From the NCBI GenBank assembly GCA_947626575.1, contig CANQSR010000006.1:27754-91753 (forward strand): a stretch of 64,000 nucleotides of DNA, given 5' to 3'. Below are positions 40,809-47,949 of this stretch, one piece after another. Position numbers and translations under genes: made by a program. The notes beneath the pieces were generated by a model. The model did not search any database. It worked only from the letters and a program-made list of their open reading frames with translations, and was not told the origin of the DNA. The DNA is from an uncultured Clostridia bacterium. GTDB taxonomy: Bacteria > Bacillota > Clostridia > Christensenellales > Borkfalkiaceae. Within the stretch, counting starts at the first letter, position 1. The number at the start of each line of letters is the position of its first letter.

Positions 40809-42128
40809 ATGAAAAAGAGCAAGTTATTTGCCGCGGCGGGCATAGCGGTCTGCGCGGCGCTGGTGTTTGCGGCCTGCGGGCCGAAGGGAGAAGAGGCGCA
40901 TACGCACGATTGGGGCGAGTGGAAAGAGGTTTCGGCGCCGACGTGTGAACAGGGGGGAACGGAGAAGCGGACATGCAGGTCCGACCCCTCCCATACCGAG
41001 ACGCGCCCCGTCGGCGCGCTCGGCCACAAGTGGAGCGCGGAGTGGTCGAAAGACGAAAAAGGTCACTACCATGTCTGCGAAAACGGGTGCGGAAAGCATG
41101 AAGGCGAGGCCGCGCATGCCTATAAGGAAGGCGCATGTACGGTTTGCGGATACATCCACCTCAGCCACCAATACGAGGCCGGGGTCTGCGGCGTCTGCGG
41201 CAAACGCTTGTACACGGAAAGCGGGGAAGGCAGTTTGATCTATTTCGGGGAATATCCGCAGAGCGAAGTCAAGGAGGAGGCGGTCACATCCGTTCTTGCG
41301 GAGAAGGCGGGCGATCTCCCGACGGAGGAAAACGCGGGCAATTGGACGAGTTACGGTTATTATTACGGCGGCGAAGTGACCGATTACATGTGGTATATCG
41401 ATGTGGAACTCGATGAGAGCCGTTACCGCGGCGTATATTTTACGGAGGAGCGCAACTGCAAGACGTCGAGTACATTCCTGAGTTATCAGGGCGACAACGG
41501 CTATCTGACAGAGACCGTCTATTGGTTCCGCTTCGAGCCGATCGAATGGCGCGTCCTCGAAAACAAGGACGGCACGGCCTTGCTCATGGCAAACATCATC
41601 CTCGACGGCGGGCAGTATTATCACGATATCGGTGAGATCCGCACGCAGGACGGCGGGACGGTGTATCCCAACAATTATAAAGAGAGCGATATCCGCAAGT
41701 GGCTGATAGAAAACTTTTACGAAACGGCATTCGATGGCGCCGCAAAGCAGATCATCGAGACGTCCACGGTAGATAACCGGACGGGGGTGCAGGATTACGC
41801 CTCGGAGGATACGCAGGATAAGGTATTTCTTTTGAGCGCCGTCGAAGCCGAAAACGAGAGTTACGGGTTCGTGACGTCTGCAAGCGCCAACGCATCGCGG
41901 CAACTGAAAGCGACGGATTATGCGAAAGCGCAGGGTATCCAACCCACGAAGGACAGCGAGTATTTCAGCTGGTGGCTCCGCACGCCTGAGAAACAGGCAG
42001 GCGGAAAGACGGCGTTCAAGGTCTCCGAGACGGGAATGGTGCGGGGCGGCGTATGGTGGATGGGAGGCGGCGAATACGTCAACTATGTGTGCAACGGCAT
42101 CGTTCCCGCCATCCGCCTTCACTTATAA
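40809..42128 (+). CDS. DUF6273-containing surface lipoprotein with Cys/His-rich repeats
   Basis: 439 aa. The signal peptide ends in LVFAAC (lipobox Cys23). Residues about 30-135 carry repeated HxHxWGEW...TCxxxG...RxC and CxxCG units (HDWGEWKEVSAPTCEQGGTE, CTVCGYIHLSHQYEAGVCGV), a pattern common in clostridial surface proteins and perhaps metal-binding or disulfide-rich. The rest is a DUF6273 domain: IYFGEYPQSEV, FEPIEWRVLENKDGTALLMA, ESDIRKWLIENFYETAF, and the ending YFSWWLRTPE...GIVPAIRLHL. DUF6273 is related to sulfatase-modifying/C-type-lectin-like folds; function unknown. Expression appears to be controlled by the divergent Xre repressor. Confidence 0.82.
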   Translation: MKKSKLFAAAGIAVCAALVFAACGPKGEEAHTHDWGEWKEVSAPTCEQGGTEKRTCRSDPSHTETRPVGALGHKWSAEWSKDEKGHYHVCENGCGKHEGEAAHAYKEGACTVCGYIHLSHQYEAGVCGVCGKRLYTESGEGSLIYFGEYPQSEVKEEAVTSVLAEKAGDLPTEENAGNWTSYGYYYGGEVTDYMWYIDVELDESRYRGVYFTEERNCKTSSTFLSYQGDNGYLTETVYWFRFEPIEWRVLENKDGTALLMANIILDGGQYYHDIGEIRTQDGGTVYPNNYKESDIRKWLIENFYETAFDGAAKQIIETSTVDNRTGVQDYASEDTQDKVFLLSAVEAENESYGFVTSASANASRQLKATDYAKAQGIQPTKDSEYFSWWLRTPEKQAGGKTAFKVSETGMVRGGVWWMGGGEYVNYVCNGIVPAIRLHL

Positions 42129-42170
42129 AAAGTAGTACAATGACCGCCGATTGAAATTTCGGCAAACGAC

Positions 42171-42202
42171 GGGCGCGCCGCAGACCATGTCTGCGGCGCG
42201 CC
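42171..42202. terminator. 13-bp GC hairpin terminator (copy 2)
   Basis: GGGCGCGCCGCAGA / TCTGCGGCGCGCC with loop ccatg, between the convergent DUF6273 and rrf2 genes, followed on the plus strand by tcatcatttt. Sequence nearly identical to 40470-40502. Confidence 0.85.
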
Positions 42203-42222
42203 TCATCATTTTCACAAAATTG

Positions 42223-42624
42223 TTATTCCTTCGGCATGAGATCGGTGAGGGTGTAGCCCGCGAGGTAGGTATAGACGACGTCATCGAGACCTTTCCATAC
42301 GGGCAGAGTGGGGCAGGTCGCCGCATGGGGGCAGGCGGCCTCCTTGCGGCCTGTGCAGTCCGTCGCGGCGAGCGAATTTTCCGTCACCTTCAATACTTCC
42401 GCGAGCGTGTATTCTTCGGGTGCGCGCGTCAGCGTGTACCCGCCCATTTTCCCGCGCGTCGATTCCACAAACCCCGCCTTGACGAGCAAACTCATGATCG
42501 CTTCGGCATACTTGAAGGAGACGTTCTCCTCCTCGGCGATCTCGCGCAGGGATGCGTTCTTTTCCCGCCGCGCAAGGGAAGTCATCATGCGCAGGGCATA
42601 GCGGCCCTTCGTCGAGACGATCAT
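42223..42624 (-). CDS. RrF2-family transcriptional regulator (IscR-like)
   Basis: 133 aa winged-helix regulator. MIVSTKGRYALRMMTSLAR, SLREIAEEENVSFKYAEAIM and FVESTRGKMGGYTLTR are the RrF2 DNA-binding signatures. Three cysteines, Cys90, Cys98 and Cys104 (DCTGRKEAACPHAATCPTL), match the Fe-S cluster ligands of IscR, so it probably senses Fe-S status. It overlaps nifU by 4 nt (ATGA) and is cotranslated with it. A palindrome overlapping the nifS promoter 2 kb upstream is a candidate target. Confidence 0.9.
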   Translation of the reverse strand: MIVSTKGRYALRMMTSLARREKNASLREIAEEENVSFKYAEAIMSLLVKAGFVESTRGKMGGYTLTRAPEEYTLAEVLKVTENSLAATDCTGRKEAACPHAATCPTLPVWKGLDDVVYTYLAGYTLTDLMPKE

Positions 42625-43076
42625 TCCCCCTCTCCCTCGCCGTGATCGTGGTCGTGTTCGTGTTCGCTCAGCACGTCTTTGAAGTCGGCTTCGTCATAGG
42701 GGATGTTGTTTTTCTTGTAGTAATCGAGGATGGCCGCCTGCACCGCCTGCTCGGCGAGTACGGAGCAGTGCATCTTATAGGCGGGAAGGCCGTCGAGCGC
42801 CTCCGCCACCGCCTTATTGGTGAGTTTCAAGGCGTCGGCAAGGGGCTTGCCCTTGATCATCTCCGTTGCCATCGAGCTGGAAGCGATCGCGCTCCCGCAG
42901 CCGAAGGTCTCGAACTTGACGTCCACGAGGACGCCGTCCTTCACCTTGATGTACATCTTCATGATGTCGCCGCATTTGGCATTGCCGACTTCGCCCACGC
43001 CGTCGGCATCCTCGATGACGCCCACATTGCGGGGATTTTTGAAGTGATCCATAACTTTTTCGCTGTATAGTGACAT
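42621..43076 (-). CDS. nifU: Fe-S cluster assembly scaffold NifU/IscU
   Basis: 151 aa scaffold on which [2Fe-2S] clusters are built with sulfur from NifS. It has MDHFKNPRNVGVIEDADGVG, Cys35 and Asp37 in NAKCGDIM, Cys60 in FGCGSAIASSSMATEMIKGK, and Cys104 in KMHCSVLAEQA: the three ligand cysteines of IscU-type proteins. A C-terminal tail rich in His, Asp and Glu (138-151, HEHDHDHGEGEGE) is unusual and may bind metal. A ggag Shine-Dalgarno precedes the ATG, and the palindromic repeat shared with ktrA ends 22 nt upstream. nifS is 0.7 kb upstream across repeats; rrf2 overlaps downstream. Confidence 0.93.
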   Translation of the reverse strand: MSLYSEKVMDHFKNPRNVGVIEDADGVGEVGNAKCGDIMKMYIKVKDGVLVDVKFETFGCGSAIASSSMATEMIKGKPLADALKLTNKAVAEALDGLPAYKMHCSVLAEQAVQAAILDYYKKNNIPYDEADFKDVLSEHEHDHDHGEGEGE

Positions 43077-43098
43077 AATTTCTCCTTTCTTTATTCAC

Positions 43099-43123
43099 AC
43101 ATTTTGTTGTGCCAACAAAATGT
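43099..43123 (-). promoter_or_regulatory. 25-bp palindromic leader element before nifU
   Basis: ACATTTTGTTG / CAACAAAATGT with a 3-nt loop, read on the minus strand exactly as before ktrA, including flanking ctcacg and gtgaata. Distance to the nifU ATG is 22 nt (21 nt at ktrA). Confidence 0.7.
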
Positions 43124-43770
43124 CGTGAGCCGATATTGGTTTTTACTTTTACGGGCTTGGTCCCGATGAGACGTTCTCGCGGACAAGAAGCCGCAAGCCG
43201 GCAAATTGGGGGCGAAAACCAAAAGCGTGGTTTTGGTTATTCGCAGTGATTTGGAAATGATTTCGTAAATTTCTATTTTTTAGAAGCCCCCTGCGGGGCA
43301 AGAATAAGGGCATAGAAATTTACGAGCCGATTTCACTTTTTACTTTTACGGGCTTGGTCCCGATGATATGTTCTCGCGGACAAGAAGCCGCAAGCCGGCA
43401 AGTTGGGGGCGTTCCGCAGAAGCGTGGTTCTGCTACACGCATGAGATTTGGAAGCAACACCCCCTCTCCTCCCCCCCCCTGTAAAAGGGGGGAGGGCGGT
43501 TCTTCCACGCCTCCCCAGGGAGTGGGGGGGGGTAAATCCGTCACCCTGAGCCTGTCGAAGGGTCACATTATTAAAATAAGGTGATTCCTCGACTGCGCGC
43601 TTCGCGCTCCGTTCGGAATGACGCGATCGCCACCTTGGCGCCCCTAAGAGGGGAGCTGGCGAGGCGGAGCCGAGCCTGAGGGGTTTTGAAACCCTTTTCC
43701 CCTTCGCTTCGCTCAGGGGACTTTCCCTAAGAGGGACAGCAAGGCGTATACAAAACTTCCCTGCGATGGC
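43124..43770. repeat. ~650-bp repeat block separating nifS and nifU
   Basis: No gene is supported. Two related copies of the element also seen before ktrA lie at about 43124-43225 and 43325-43450 (ttttacttttacgggcttgg, ttctcgcggacaagaagccg). Then come GC-rich palindromes with a 9-nt C tract (43471-43479) and a 9-nt G tract (43524-43532), and cgaagggtcacatt/gacgcgatcgcc segments with gcgcccctaagaggggagct. The block interrupts what would otherwise be a nifS-nifU-rrf2 operon. Confidence 0.75.
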
Positions 43771-44958
43771 TTACAGAATATACTGACGGCGGCCCTCTTG
43801 GAGGTCGCGCCAGACGGGGGACATGCCGCGCAGATATTCCACGACTTCTTTGACCGATTTGACGATATAGTCCGCTTCGGCCTCGGTATTCTCTCCGCCC
43901 AACGTCAGCCGCAACGAGCCGTGCGCAACGTCGTGTACTCTTCCGATGGCAAGCAGTACGTGCGAAGGATCCAGCGAGCCTGACGTACACGCCGACCCGG
44001 AGGAGGCCTCGATGCCCTTTTCATCGAGCAGAAGAAGCAGCGATTCGCCCTCGATGCCCTCAAAACAAAAGCTCGTGTTGCCGGGGAGCCGCTTCGTCCT
44101 GTCGCCGTTGAGGGCGCAATGTTCGATCTCCGAAAGCCCCGCGATGAGCTTGTCCTGCAAATGCTTCAAGACCTTCGAGGTGGCACCCATGTCCGCGACC
44201 GAGGCTTCGAGAGCGACCGTCATGGCGGCGATCGCGGGTACATCTTCGGTCCCCGCGCGCTTGCCGCGTTCCTGCGCCCCGCCCTCGATGAGATTGGTAA
44301 GGGGCGCGCCCCTTCTCGCATACAGCACGCCTACGCCCTTGGGTCCGCAAAACTTGTGCGCCGAGAGCGCGAGATAGTCGCAATGGATCTTCTTCACGTC
44401 CACGGGGATGTGTCCGACGGCCTGCACGGCGTCGGTATGGAAGAGGACGCCCTTTTCCTTGCAGATCTCCCCGATCTCCTCAACGGGCTGGATGGTGCCG
44501 ATCTCGTTATTGGCGAGCATGACGGAGACGAGCGCGGTGCTGTCGTCGATGGCGGCCCTGACGTCCTCCGCCTTGACGATGCCCTCCGTGCCGACGGGGA
44601 GCAGTACGATCTCGAAGCCCTCGCGGCCGAGTTTTTTCAAGGTGTGCAGGACGGCATGGTGTTCGATGGCGGTGGAGACGATCTTCTTCTTGCCCTTCTT
44701 CGCGCCCGCATAGGCGGCGGAGAGGATGGCCTGGTTATCCGATTCGCTCCCGCCCGACGTAAAATAAAGCTCGCGCGCGTCGCAATCCAAAATGCGCGCG
44801 ATGCGCTCGCGGCAATCGGTCAGGATCTCCTGCGCGCGCTGGCCTGCGCTGTGCAAGCTGGATGCGTTCCCGTAAACAGCGGAGGCGGTTTGGGTATAGG
44901 CCTTCAAAGCCGCATCGCTCATCTTTGTCGTCGCCGCATGGTCTGCATAAACAAACAT
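43771..44958 (-). CDS. nifS: Cysteine desulfurase NifS/IscS
   Basis: PLP enzyme, 395 aa, that takes sulfur from cysteine for Fe-S cluster and thio-cofactor synthesis. YADHAATTKMSDAAL start, His100-His101 in AIEHHAVLHTL, HTDAVQAVGHIPVDV, PLP lysine Lys202 in LSAHKFCGPKGVG, and the active-site Cys324 in SSGSACTSGSLDPSHVL with the short NifS-type loop. The consensus promoter has a perfect inverted repeat over its -10 box. It would feed NifU encoded downstream, with rrf2 as probable regulator. Confidence 0.95.
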   Translation of the reverse strand: MFVYADHAATTKMSDAALKAYTQTASAVYGNASSLHSAGQRAQEILTDCRERIARILDCDARELYFTSGGSESDNQAILSAAYAGAKKGKKKIVSTAIEHHAVLHTLKKLGREGFEIVLLPVGTEGIVKAEDVRAAIDDSTALVSVMLANNEIGTIQPVEEIGEICKEKGVLFHTDAVQAVGHIPVDVKKIHCDYLALSAHKFCGPKGVGVLYARRGAPLTNLIEGGAQERGKRAGTEDVPAIAAMTVALEASVADMGATSKVLKHLQDKLIAGLSEIEHCALNGDRTKRLPGNTSFCFEGIEGESLLLLLDEKGIEASSGSACTSGSLDPSHVLLAIGRVHDVAHGSLRLTLGGENTEAEADYIVKSVKEVVEYLRGMSPVWRDLQEGRRQYIL

Positions 44959-44971
44959 ATTGGTCTCCGTT

Positions 44972-45022
44972 AATTCCTATATTTTCGATAGGAATTATAA
45001 CATGCCGCCGTACGGCTGTCAA
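44972..45022 (-). promoter_or_regulatory. nifS promoter with overlapping 9-bp inverted repeat
   Basis: Minus strand: -35 TTGACA (45022-45017), 17-nt spacer, -10 TATAAT (44999-44994), all consensus. AATTCCTAT (44972-44980) and ATAGGAATT (44988-44996) form a perfect palindrome with a 7-nt centre that covers half of the -10 and the start site. A candidate RrF2 operator. Confidence 0.8.
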
Positions 45023-45050
45023 GTGTTTTTTCGGGATATATGGGGAATGC

Positions 45051-45079
45051 TTGACAATTTTTACGGAATATGTTACCAT
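45051..45079 (+). promoter_or_regulatory. Promoter of the CaCA exchanger riboswitch transcript
   Basis: -35 TTGACA (45051-45056), 17-nt spacer, -10 TACCAT (45074-45079); start expected near 45086, just before the riboswitch. Confidence 0.8.
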
Positions 45080-45088
45080 CTAAAAAGA

Positions 45089-45176
45089 TCGGAAGGGAGT
45101 AGTCCGTTGCGTCCTTGGCAACATACCCCGCGTGCGCGCGTGTCAAGGCGGTTCCTTTGAATGACGAGACTTCCGA
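45089..45176 (+). ncRNA. yybP-ykoY (manganese) riboswitch before the CaCA exchanger
   Basis: A 7-bp P1 stem TCGGAAG (45089-45095) / CTTCCGA (45170-45176) encloses the conserved gggagtag, the ggcaacatac...gtgtcaagg helix pair and the 3' tgacgagactt signature. No T-rich terminator follows within the 37 nt to the ATG. Pairing of cccttac with the ggggt of the ribosome site suggests translational control. Confidence 0.85.
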
Positions 45177-45213
45177 AGCGCCCTTACATATTTGAAAAAT
45201 CGGGAGAAGGGGT

Positions 45214-46215
45214 ATGCTCTACGTTTGGATACTGCTCATTGTCGTCGGCTTTGCGCTTCTTGTGAAGGGAGCCGACTTGTTCGTGGACGGCGCGGCCGGC
45301 ATCGCGAAGCGTTGCCGTATCTCGCCGCTCATCATCGGCCTCACCGTCGTCGCCTTCGGAACGAGCGCGCCCGAACTCGCCGTTTCCGTCACTTCTGCCA
45401 TACAGCAGGCCACGGATATCTCCATCGGGAACGTGTTGGGGAGCAACATCGTCAACATTCTTCTCATTCTCGGCCTCTCCGCGCTCATCCGTCCGCTGCC
45501 CGTCCGCCGCAATTCGTTGGTGCTGGATATCCCCGTGCTGCTCATCGCCTCGGCGCTGATCATCGGGCTGGGGATCTGGGGCGGTGCGCTGGAATGGTGG
45601 GACGGCCTCATCCTCCTTGCGGTGTTTGCGTGTTACATGGCCCTGCTCATCCGTCAGGCGCGCCGCGAACAGGCGTCGCTTGCCGCGCGCGGGGAAGAGG
45701 AGCCGCAGGATGAAGGGGATGCACCGCGCACCAAGGCGGGGCAATGGTTTCACCGGATGAAACAAAAGCTGTGGTTCCTCATCGTCCTCACGCTTGTGGG
45801 GCTTGGGGGCGTCGTGGGCGGCGGGACGTTGCTCGTGGACGGCGCGCGCTATGTTGCGGAATACTTCGGCGTCTCCGAGCGCATCATCGGCCTCACCGTC
45901 GTGGCCATCGGCACCAGCCTGCCTGAGCTTGTCACTTCTGTCGTGGCGGCGGCGAAGGGGGAGACGGATATCGCCGTGGGAAACATCATCGGCAGCAATA
46001 TCTTCAACATCTTTCTCGTGGCGGGCGTGGCCTCGCTCGTCTACCCGCTCGCCTTCACGGTCGGAGGCAACCTCGTGGATGCGCTCGTGGCCCTCGGCGC
46101 GGCCGTTCTGCTCCTTTTCGCGGCGCTTCTCGGAAGGCGCAAACTGCCCCGCATGGCGGGCGCCGTCATGCTCCTATCTTTCATCGGCTACTATGTCTAT
46201 CTCTTTTTGGTTTGA
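45214..46215 (+). CDS. CaCA-family cation antiporter (YrbG-like), probable Mn2+/Ca2+ exporter
   Basis: 333 aa, ten membrane helices in two homologous halves. The two alpha-repeats are TVVAFGTSAPELAVSVTSAI near 50-70 with GNVLGSNIVNILLILG, and TVVAIGTSLPELVTSVVAAA near 225-245 with GNIIGSNIFNIFLVAG. The paired Glu residues bind the cation. A charged cytoplasmic loop (RRGEEEPQDEGDAPRTK-like, about 145-175) joins the halves. Annotation by homology alone would say Na+/Ca2+ exchanger, but the yybP-ykoY riboswitch before it argues for manganese export. Shine-Dalgarno gggag before the ATG; the ABC exporter gene follows after 9 nt. Confidence 0.88.
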   Translation: MLYVWILLIVVGFALLVKGADLFVDGAAGIAKRCRISPLIIGLTVVAFGTSAPELAVSVTSAIQQATDISIGNVLGSNIVNILLILGLSALIRPLPVRRNSLVLDIPVLLIASALIIGLGIWGGALEWWDGLILLAVFACYMALLIRQARREQASLAARGEEEPQDEGDAPRTKAGQWFHRMKQKLWFLIVLTLVGLGGVVGGGTLLVDGARYVAEYFGVSERIIGLTVVAIGTSLPELVTSVVAAAKGETDIAVGNIIGSNIFNIFLVAGVASLVYPLAFTVGGNLVDALVALGAAVLLLFAALLGRRKLPRMAGAVMLLSFIGYYVYLFLV

Positions 46216-46224
46216 AGTCTCCAT

Positions 46225-47949
46225 ATGAAGCATCTCTTATCCTGTCTCAAAAAATACCGCACGGAGGCGATTTTGTCGCCTCTTTTTAAGCTGTTCGAGG
46301 CGTGCATGGAACTCATCGTGCCGCTCGTCGTTGCCGAAATCGTGGATACGGGCGTCAAGAACGGGGATACGTGGTTCATCGTCCACGCCTGCCTGCTGCT
46401 CGCGCTCTTTGCGGCGTTCGGGCTTGGCTTTGCGCTCACGGCGCAATACTTTGCCGCCAAGGCCGCCGTGGGGACTTCGGCGGAGCTTCGGAGCTGCCTT
46501 TTCGGGAAATTACAATCGCTTTCCTTCACGCAGATCGACGGCATGGGTACCGCGTCGATGCTCACCCGCATGACGAGCGACGTCCAGCAGGTGCAAAACG
46601 GCGTGAATATGACGCTGCGCCTCTTTTTGCGCTCGCCCATCATCGTATTCGGGGCGGCGGGCATGGCCTTCTTCATCGATTGGCGGGCGGGACTCATCGT
46701 GTTGGGCCTCATTCCGCTCCTTGCGGCCGCCGTGTACATCGTCATGTTCGCCTGTATCCCCCGCTATAAGGATGTGCAGGAGAAGCTGGACGGCGTATAT
46801 CTCTCCGCGCGGGAAAACCTGACGGGCGCGCGCGTCATCCGCGCCTTCCGCATGGAGCGGGAGGAGGAGCGCATTTTCCGCGGCAAGAACGGCGCGTTGG
46901 CGCAGACGCAGGTACGGGTGGGGCGCATTGCCGCGCTGACGGGTCCCGTCACGTTTTTGCTCGTCAATCTCGCGGCGGTCGCCCTCATCTATATGGGCGC
47001 GGTCCGCGTCGACGCGGGCGCGATCGGGCAGGGCGACGTACTCGCGCTCTATGGGTACCTCTCCATCATTCTCGTCGAACTCGTCAAGCTCGCCAATCTC
47101 ATCGTCACCATGACGAAGGCGGTCTCGTGCGCAAAGCGCATCGGCGCGGTCCTCGACGCCGCGCCCGAACCTTCGCTCGCGGCGCAGGGGCCTGATGCGG
47201 AAAAATCTCAAAAAATCAGACCCCATCTCGCATTTGAGCAGGTGGCGTTCACTTACGCGGGCGGCCGCGCGCCCGCGCTCTCAAATATCACGTTCACCGC
47301 GGAGCGCGGCGAAACGGTGGGCATCTTGGGCGGTACGGGTGCGGGAAAATCCACGCTCGTGCGCCTTCTGCCCCGCTTCTATGAGGCGACGGAAGGGCAT
47401 ATCTATCTGGACGGCACGGACGTTGCCGCCATCCCCGTGAAAGAACTGCGCGCGCGCATCGGCTATGTTCCGCAGAAGGCCATGCTCTTTTGCGGCACCA
47501 TTGCCTCCAACCTCCGCTGGGGGAAGGAGGACGCGACGGACGAAGAACTGCTCCGCGCCGCGGAGATCGCACAGGCGGGGGACGTCATCGAGGCCAAGGG
47601 CGGTTTGGACGGCGAAGTCGCGCAGGAGGGGAGAAATCTTTCGGGCGGCCAGCGCCAGCGACTTACCATTGCCCGCGCCCTCGTGCGGGACCCTGAGATC
47701 CTCATCCTCGATGACAGCGCATCGGCGCTCGATTACGCCACGGACGCGCGCCTGCGCGCCGCGCTCGGCAAGCTCGGCTGCACCGTTCTGCTCGTCTCCC
47801 AGCGGGTGGCTTCGGTGATGCACGCGGATAAGATCCTCGTCCTCGATGAGGGCCGTATCGCGGACATGGGGACCCACGATGCGCTCATGGAACGCTGTAC
47901 GCTCTACCGTGAGATCTATTTTTCGCAGACGGAGGCGCGCCATGAATAA
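46225..47949 (+). CDS. ABC exporter half-transporter, subunit 1 (degenerate catalytic site)
   Basis: 574 aa. Six membrane helices (about 15-295) and an ATPase domain: Walker A LGGTGAGKST near 369, signature NLSGGQRQR near 471, Walker B ILILDDSASALD near 490. The residue after the Walker B Asp is Asp instead of the catalytic Glu, and the H-loop region reads LVSQRVAS, so His is replaced by Gln. Both changes are typical of the non-hydrolysing subunit of heterodimeric exporters (BmrC/D, LmrC/D, TM287/288). It overlaps the second subunit by 8 nt. Substrate unknown; drugs, lipids or peptides are possible. Confidence 0.9.
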   Translation: MKHLLSCLKKYRTEAILSPLFKLFEACMELIVPLVVAEIVDTGVKNGDTWFIVHACLLLALFAAFGLGFALTAQYFAAKAAVGTSAELRSCLFGKLQSLSFTQIDGMGTASMLTRMTSDVQQVQNGVNMTLRLFLRSPIIVFGAAGMAFFIDWRAGLIVLGLIPLLAAAVYIVMFACIPRYKDVQEKLDGVYLSARENLTGARVIRAFRMEREEERIFRGKNGALAQTQVRVGRIAALTGPVTFLLVNLAAVALIYMGAVRVDAGAIGQGDVLALYGYLSIILVELVKLANLIVTMTKAVSCAKRIGAVLDAAPEPSLAAQGPDAEKSQKIRPHLAFEQVAFTYAGGRAPALSNITFTAERGETVGILGGTGAGKSTLVRLLPRFYEATEGHIYLDGTDVAAIPVKELRARIGYVPQKAMLFCGTIASNLRWGKEDATDEELLRAAEIAQAGDVIEAKGGLDGEVAQEGRNLSGGQRQRLTIARALVRDPEILILDDSASALDYATDARLRAALGKLGCTVLLVSQRVASVMHADKILVLDEGRIADMGTHDALMERCTLYREIYFSQTEARHE

